Source: Ruminococcaceae bacterium UBA1448
GTDB lineage: Bacteria; Bacillota; Clostridia; Oscillospirales; Ruminococcaceae
NCBI GenBank assembly: GCA_002329405.1
Contig: DCTE01000211.1
Coordinates: 2,307 to 11,431, forward strand
Direction of reading: 5' to 3'
Length of the DNA: 9,125 nt
Below the pieces are notes generated by a model that was given only the letters and a program-made list of their open reading frames with translations, was not told the DNA's origin and ran no database searches. The translations under genes and the position numbers were made by a program. Shown here piece by piece: positions 6,019 to 9,125 of this stretch (positions are counted from its first letter, which is position 1; the number at the start of each line of letters is the position of its first letter).

Positions 6019-7077
6019 TCATTCAATTTCATCGTGGACGTCCAGATCTTCCAGAACATAAACATCCACCTCGCGCACGCCATACTGAATGCAGCTGTCA
6101 TAAGAATTCATGTACTGATCGACAAGAACCCTTCCGCTCAGCATCGCACCGCCTGTATCCGCCGCGATCGCGTATCCGTAATCCCAGGAGCCGTCTTTGG
6201 TCACGATATAAAGTTTGCTCCCATACGGAATAATGTCCGGGTCTACCGCAACATAACCTTCCGACAAATACCGGCCGGTCGCACCGTAAACCCCTGCTTT
6301 TGAAGTATACGCAGTTCCGAGCCCGGAAATCACCTTTGCCGCCTGTTCCGGGATACCGTTTTCGTCAAATGTCAGCCACTCGGGCTGTTCGAGATAATCA
6401 ATCGGAGCATCGCTGTCCCCGACCTGCGCACGGCCATTGACCACCGCAGTCGTAACAACCTCGCCGACCACTTCATCGCGTTCCCATTCGCCATCGATGT
6501 ACACCGAGCGGTATTCGACCCGCTTTTCGCCGTCAACGCCTTTTGAGAATACCTTGAGCGCGCCCTCTGAAAGATAGCGGGTGGGTTCAAGATCATAATC
6601 CCATTCGATGATCTCATCTACGTACCGGGTCTCATATGTTACCCTTGAAACAGTGATTGTCTCTCCATCCTGCACCAGATCTGTCAGCTCACTGGAAACA
6701 AGATCATTCTCTCCGAGAACAATTCCCTGCTCATCCAGAATCTCCGAAACTGTCGTCTCATCCGGTCGAAAAGATACAGCCATCCGCTGCCCGTCCGCTT
6801 CAACATAACAGTAATCTGCCCGGGTGATCGTCACGGTATAGACGTCCCGGCTGGTGCTTTCAACTGTGTAGGTGTCGTTTTCATATAGCGTCTTGCCAAC
6901 AGCTTCCATCGCTTCCTCTACCGAACCGGTCGAAGAATAATACAGCTGTGTCTCGCCGCCGTCCTGAAAATAAAACAGATATTGTGTTTCCGCGACGCCG
7001 TCGGTGACATTCATCATCATGACGCCGGTAAACATCACGCAGAGCGTACCTGCTATTTTGGATATTAGCCTCTTCAC
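6019..7077 (-). CDS. Secreted DUF348-G5-3D domain cell-wall protein (YabE/Rpf/YocH-like)
   Basis: Extracellular wall protein of 352 residues. Residues 1-29 are a signal peptide or anchor (KRLISK, then a hydrophobic stretch). Ubiquitin-like DUF348 modules lie at about 43-75 (weaker) and 99-146 (clear). A G5 domain (wall or amino-sugar binding) covers about 147-220. A C-terminal 3D domain covers about 250-345. The three aspartates that name the 3D fold are present: D279 (AVDPDIIPYGS), D307 (AADTGG) and D320 (VDQYM, where IDLY is more usual). 3D domains have the double-psi barrel fold of MltA and act as lytic transglycosylases in the Sps/YuiC group, so cleavage of glycan strands is the likely function. 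The start is GTG, with AAAGGA 11 nt upstream and no competing ATG. It is monocistronic: own promoter, long leader and strong terminator. It probably works on the same wall as the FtsEX-linked hydrolases, but a direct link is not shown. Confidence 0.94.
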   Translation of the reverse strand: MKRLISKIAGTLCVMFTGVMMMNVTDGVAETQYLFYFQDGGETQLYYSSTGSVEEAMEAVGKTLYENDTYTVESTSRDVYTVTITRADYCYVEADGQRMAVSFRPDETTVSEILDEQGIVLGENDLVSSELTDLVQDGETITVSRVTYETRYVDEIIEWDYDLEPTRYLSEGALKVFSKGVDGEKRVEYRSVYIDGEWERDEVVGEVVTTAVVNGRAQVGDSDAPIDYLEQPEWLTFDENGIPEQAAKVISGLGTAYTSKAGVYGATGRYLSEGYVAVDPDIIPYGSKLYIVTKDGSWDYGYAIAADTGGAMLSGRVLVDQYMNSYDSCIQYGVREVDVYVLEDLDVHDEIE

Positions 7078-7232
7078 GTTATAATCGTTCCTTTCCGATC
7101 AGCGGACAAAATCCGCTTCTCAAAAGATTCCCATTCCCGTGACAGAACGGTTGTTATCAGGCCGCAGTAGTTACCGCAGACCAGATATCCAAAACCGAAC
7201 GGGGAACGCCTGCCGTATCATCCCCGATCGTT
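7078..7232 (-). promoter_or_regulatory. Long 5' leader of the 3D-domain gene, possibly structured
   Basis: From the predicted start near 7232 to the GTG at 7077 lies a leader of about 155 nt. It is richer in G and C than the flanking intergenic DNA. On the minus strand CGGGGA pairs with TCCCCG (7200-7226 region), CTGCGG occurs twice 12 bp apart (7162-7180 region), and AGCGGA pairs with TCCGCT around 5 nt (7101-7117), ending 10 nt before the ribosome binding site. Cell-wall genes of this type often carry c-di-AMP (ydaO) riboswitches, but I do not see the conserved ydaO core motifs. No T-rich terminator is present. Function unknown. Confidence 0.35.
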
Positions 7233-7238
7233 GCTTCT

Positions 7239-7267
7239 ATTCTAACCACATTGTGGCAAACTGTCAA
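7239..7267 (-). promoter_or_regulatory. Sigma-A promoter of the G5/3D gene
   Basis: On the minus strand TTGACA (7262-7267, 6/6) and TAGAAT (7239-7244, 5/6) are separated by 17 bp. This is the best promoter in the window and sets the transcription start near 7232. Confidence 0.85.
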
Positions 7268-7290
7268 ATCAGTTAAAAAATCAGTTTTTG

Positions 7291-7568
7291 TGCAATTTGC
7301 AGCAATATCTTAGAAATATAAGATGTCACAAGCTGTTAAATCAGGATGTAACATCACGTGAAACAGTTTGTTGCCCTATTTGTAACGTTTTGTTTCGCAC
7401 ATTGTTACAAATGTTACTTTTCATCTTTTTCTGATACTTCTTAAACAATATCATGTGAATTATGTTGTTTATATCTTGTTTTCAACATCAGAAAATTATA
7501 CAATTTGTATTATTTATCCAACCGCCCATTTCACCTCTTATTGATAACAAAAAGCACTTGCAATTTGC
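7291..7568. repeat. Three dyads with a shared CAATTTG core in the 3D/lacZ divergent region
   Basis: TGCAATTTGCA (7291-7301, arms of 5), ATACAATTTGTAT (7498-7510, arms of 6) and GCAATTTGC (7560-7568, arms of 4) are each perfect inverted repeats around one central T. The first and third share the 10-mer TGCAATTTGC. The first lies 24 bp upstream of the 3D gene's -35 box; the second overlaps the -10 of one lacZ promoter candidate; the third overlaps the -35 of the other. This placement suggests operators for one regulator acting on both divergent genes. The motif is not one I can assign to a known protein. Confidence 0.4.
7334..7417. promoter_or_regulatory. Cluster of TGTWAH half-sites between the divergent promoters
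   Basis: Five plus-strand TGTWAH hexamers start at 7334, 7347, 7381, 7403 and 7412. Two dyads use them: GATGT-A-ACATC (7345-7355) and ATTTGTAAC-N17-GTTACAAAT (7378-7412). The hexamer equals a WalR half-site, but no pair has the canonical 11-bp start-to-start distance; 7381 and 7403 are 22 bp apart. The cluster lies 67-150 bp upstream of the 3D gene's -35. It may be a WalR-like or unrelated operator region. Confidence 0.3.
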
Positions 7569-7585
7569 GTCAGATATGGTAATAT
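7476..7585 (+). promoter_or_regulatory. Two candidate promoters for the beta-galactosidase gene
   Basis: The distal candidate is TTGTTT (7476-7481) and TACAAT (7499-7504), spacing 17, with a start near 7511. The proximal candidate is TTGCAA (7558-7563) and TAATAT (7580-7585), spacing 16, with a start near 7592. Each overlaps one CAATTTG dyad, which fits regulated transcription. Neither is strong enough to choose alone. Confidence 0.4.
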
Positions 7586-7669
7586 TGAAAGTGAAATACT
7601 TTGTTTCCACTCAGAGTACGTATTTGACTGTCGCTCCAGGGCGGACACATTTAAGAAAGGTCGGATAAC

Positions 7670-9125
7670 ATGATCTACGACAACTTTTATGAAAACAATC
7701 ATATTCTGCACATCGGGACCGAACCGCCTCGTGCCTATTACATTCCCTGCGACGATGCAAGCGAAGCAATGGACAGCTTCCGCGAGTCCTCTTCCCGCTT
7801 CATCTTGCTCAACGGCGACTGGAAATTCAAATATTTTGACTCGGTCCGCAAAATCTCCATCCATTATGAAAACGAACCCTGTGACCAGTTCGACACCATC
7901 CCGGTACCCTCCGTCTGGCAGATGCAGGGATATGACCATCATCAGTACACCAATATCCGCTACCCCTTCCCTTATGACCCGCCTCATCTGCCGCTGGATA
8001 ATCCCTGCGGTGTCTACAGGACTGAGTTCTGGATTGCTGACACCGGCAGCCGGTATTATTTGAATTTTGAAGGGGTCGATTCCTGCATCTATCTGTGGAT
8101 TAACGGATGCTTTGCCGGTTACAGCCAGGTCTCCCATTCAACCAGCGAATTTGATATCTCTTCCTATATAAAGGAAGGTGAAAACAATCTGACCGCTCTT
8201 GTCCTCAAATGGTGCGACGGCAGCTATCTGGAAGACCAGGACAAGCTCAGGATGTCCGGTATTTTCCGCGACGTCTATCTGCTCAAACGTCCTCAGCAGC
8301 ATCTGCGCGATCTAACGGTAAAAACCGTTTTGTCAAATGATTTTACCAACGCCCTGCTGCAAATCAATTATAGTAACCGTGGTGAACTTCCAGTCTGCTG
8401 GACGCTGTTTGACCCGCAAGGCAACCGGCTGGCAGCTGGCGAAAATCTGTCTGCCGCAAACGGTGTCCTCTCCATCCCAGTTGACGCTCCCCTGCTCTGG
8501 AACGCTGAGCAGCCGAATCTTTACTCTATTCTGATCCAGGCCGGCGAGGAATATATCTGCCAGAAGGTCGGCTTCCGGGAAATCTGTACCAAAGACGGCG
8601 TTGTCCTCGTCAATGGCAAACCGGTCACCTTCCGCGGCGTCAACCGTCACGACTCTGACCCCGTCAAGGGATATGCGGTCAACGAAGAAGACCTGCTGCG
8701 TGACCTCACCCTGATGCGCCGCTACAATATCAATGCGGTCCGCACCAGCCATTATCCCAACTCCCCGCTGATGCCTGAACTCTGCGACCGGCTGGGATTC
8801 TATCTGATCTCTGAATCGGATGTCGAAGCGCACGGCGTCTGCACCGCTTCCGGCAACCAGGCCGATTACGCGAAACTGTATCCGACCATCGCTGCCGACC
8901 CCGACTGGAGCGAAGCAATTGTCGATCGTGTCCAGCGAAATGTGATTCGGGACAAGAACCATCCGTCAGTCGTCATCTGGTCGCTCGGCAATGAAGCCGG
9001 CTGGGGTGTCTGCTTTGCAAATGCCGCCCACTGGATCAAGGAATATGATGATACCCGTCTGGTTCATTACGAAGGTGAAAACTGGGGCAGCGGCGAATAT
9101 GACAATTATAAGGAAGAACTCGCCG
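7670..9125 (+). CDS. lacZ: GH2 beta-galactosidase, LacZ type (3' end missing)
   Basis: Cytoplasmic glycoside hydrolase that would split lactose or other beta-galactosides. The frame is open from ATG 7670 to the edge, giving 485 residues of a protein normally about 1000 long. Order: an N-terminal jelly-roll sugar-binding domain (about 45-207, with LNGDWKFKY, VPSVWQ and SGIFRDVYLL), an Ig-like GH2 domain (about 210-305), then the TIM barrel. Active-site residues align with E. coli LacZ: H327 in NRHDSDP (H357), H361 in TSHYPN (H391), metal ligands E386 and H388 in VEAHG (E416, H418) and acid/base E442 in SLGNEAGWG (E461). The nucleophile (E537 equivalent) lies beyond the edge. No signal peptide is visible. 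AAGAAAGG is 9 nt before the start. It is divergent from the 3D gene; no permease or regulator is visible in the window. GH2 membership is certain; galactosidase rather than another GH2 activity is very likely. Confidence 0.95.
   Translation, partial: MIYDNFYENNHILHIGTEPPRAYYIPCDDASEAMDSFRESSSRFILLNGDWKFKYFDSVRKISIHYENEPCDQFDTIPVPSVWQMQGYDHHQYTNIRYPFPYDPPHLPLDNPCGVYRTEFWIADTGSRYYLNFEGVDSCIYLWINGCFAGYSQVSHSTSEFDISSYIKEGENNLTALVLKWCDGSYLEDQDKLRMSGIFRDVYLLKRPQQHLRDLTVKTVLSNDFTNALLQINYSNRGELPVCWTLFDPQGNRLAAGENLSAANGVLSIPVDAPLLWNAEQPNLYSILIQAGEEYICQKVGFREICTKDGVVLVNGKPVTFRGVNRHDSDPVKGYAVNEEDLLRDLTLMRRYNINAVRTSHYPNSPLMPELCDRLGFYLISESDVEAHGVCTASGNQADYAKLYPTIAADPDWSEAIVDRVQRNVIRDKNHPSVVIWSLGNEAGWGVCFANAAHWIKEYDDTRLVHYEGENWGSGEYDNYKEELA

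Noticed and set aside
7078..7232. c-di-AMP (ydaO/yuaA) riboswitch in the 3D-gene leader
   Set aside because: The context fits, but the conserved core segments I would expect are not found, so no class is called.
7538..8137. 199-codon minus-strand ORF over the lacZ start
   Set aside because: It overlaps the clear GH2 coding frame and the lacZ promoter region and has no recognisable protein features.
8333..8962. 209-codon minus-strand ORF inside lacZ
   Set aside because: Antisense shadow of conserved GH2 sequence; the plus frame holds the active-site motifs.

Overview
This window reads as a chromosomal segment from a low-to-mid-GC Bacillota bacterium, most likely a gut-type Clostridia (Oscillospiraceae/Ruminococcaceae-like). 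The reasons are the Gram-positive style FtsEX plus CwlO/PcsB-type hydrolase block, a DUF348-G5-3D cell-wall protein, a CdaR/PucR-type regulator, AAAGGA/GGAGG-type ribosome binding sites, and a GH2 beta-galactosidase with the NRHDSDP motif. The taxonomic placement is inference. No RNA genes, mobile elements or CRISPR arrays were seen.

Layout. Six genes lie on the minus strand and one on the plus strand. Read in transcription order from the divergent intergenic region at 7078-7669, the minus-strand genes are: a secreted G5/3D-domain cell-wall enzyme (6019-7077), closed by a strong terminator (5954-5989); a CdaR/PucR-type regulator (4527-5612) with a clear sigma-A promoter (5705-5733); ftsE (3610-4302) and ftsX (2718-3623), overlapping by 14 bp; and two consecutive secreted coiled-coil M23 endopeptidases (1247-2578, complete; 1-1071, cut by the window edge inside its catalytic domain). 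On the plus strand a GH2 beta-galactosidase (7670 to the right edge) is read divergently from the 3D gene and is cut just after its acid/base glutamate.

How the genes fit together. FtsE (ATPase) and FtsX (membrane protein) form an ABC-type machine that, in Bacillus and Streptococcus, switches on a secreted coiled-coil peptidoglycan hydrolase (CwlO or PcsB). Here two candidate partners follow directly. They share a 50-residue block in the coiled-coil region with only five differences, although the DNA has clearly diverged. The 3D protein is probably another wall-remodelling enzyme, so most of the minus-strand genes concern controlled wall cleavage. The regulator in front of ftsEX is a candidate local controller. 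The beta-galactosidase appears metabolically separate but shares a long, dyad-rich intergenic region with the 3D gene.

The most interesting non-coding signals are: three dyads with the same CAATTTG core in the lacZ/3D intergenic region; a bulged 14-bp inverted repeat immediately upstream of a candidate ftsE -10 box; a perfect match to the WalR-type box upstream of the regulator gene and a dense cluster of the same half-site upstream of the 3D gene; and an approximately 155-nt leader of the 3D gene that resembles no riboswitch I recognise. I did not find a clearly unprecedented system. The tandem hydrolase arrangement and the operator families are the best leads.
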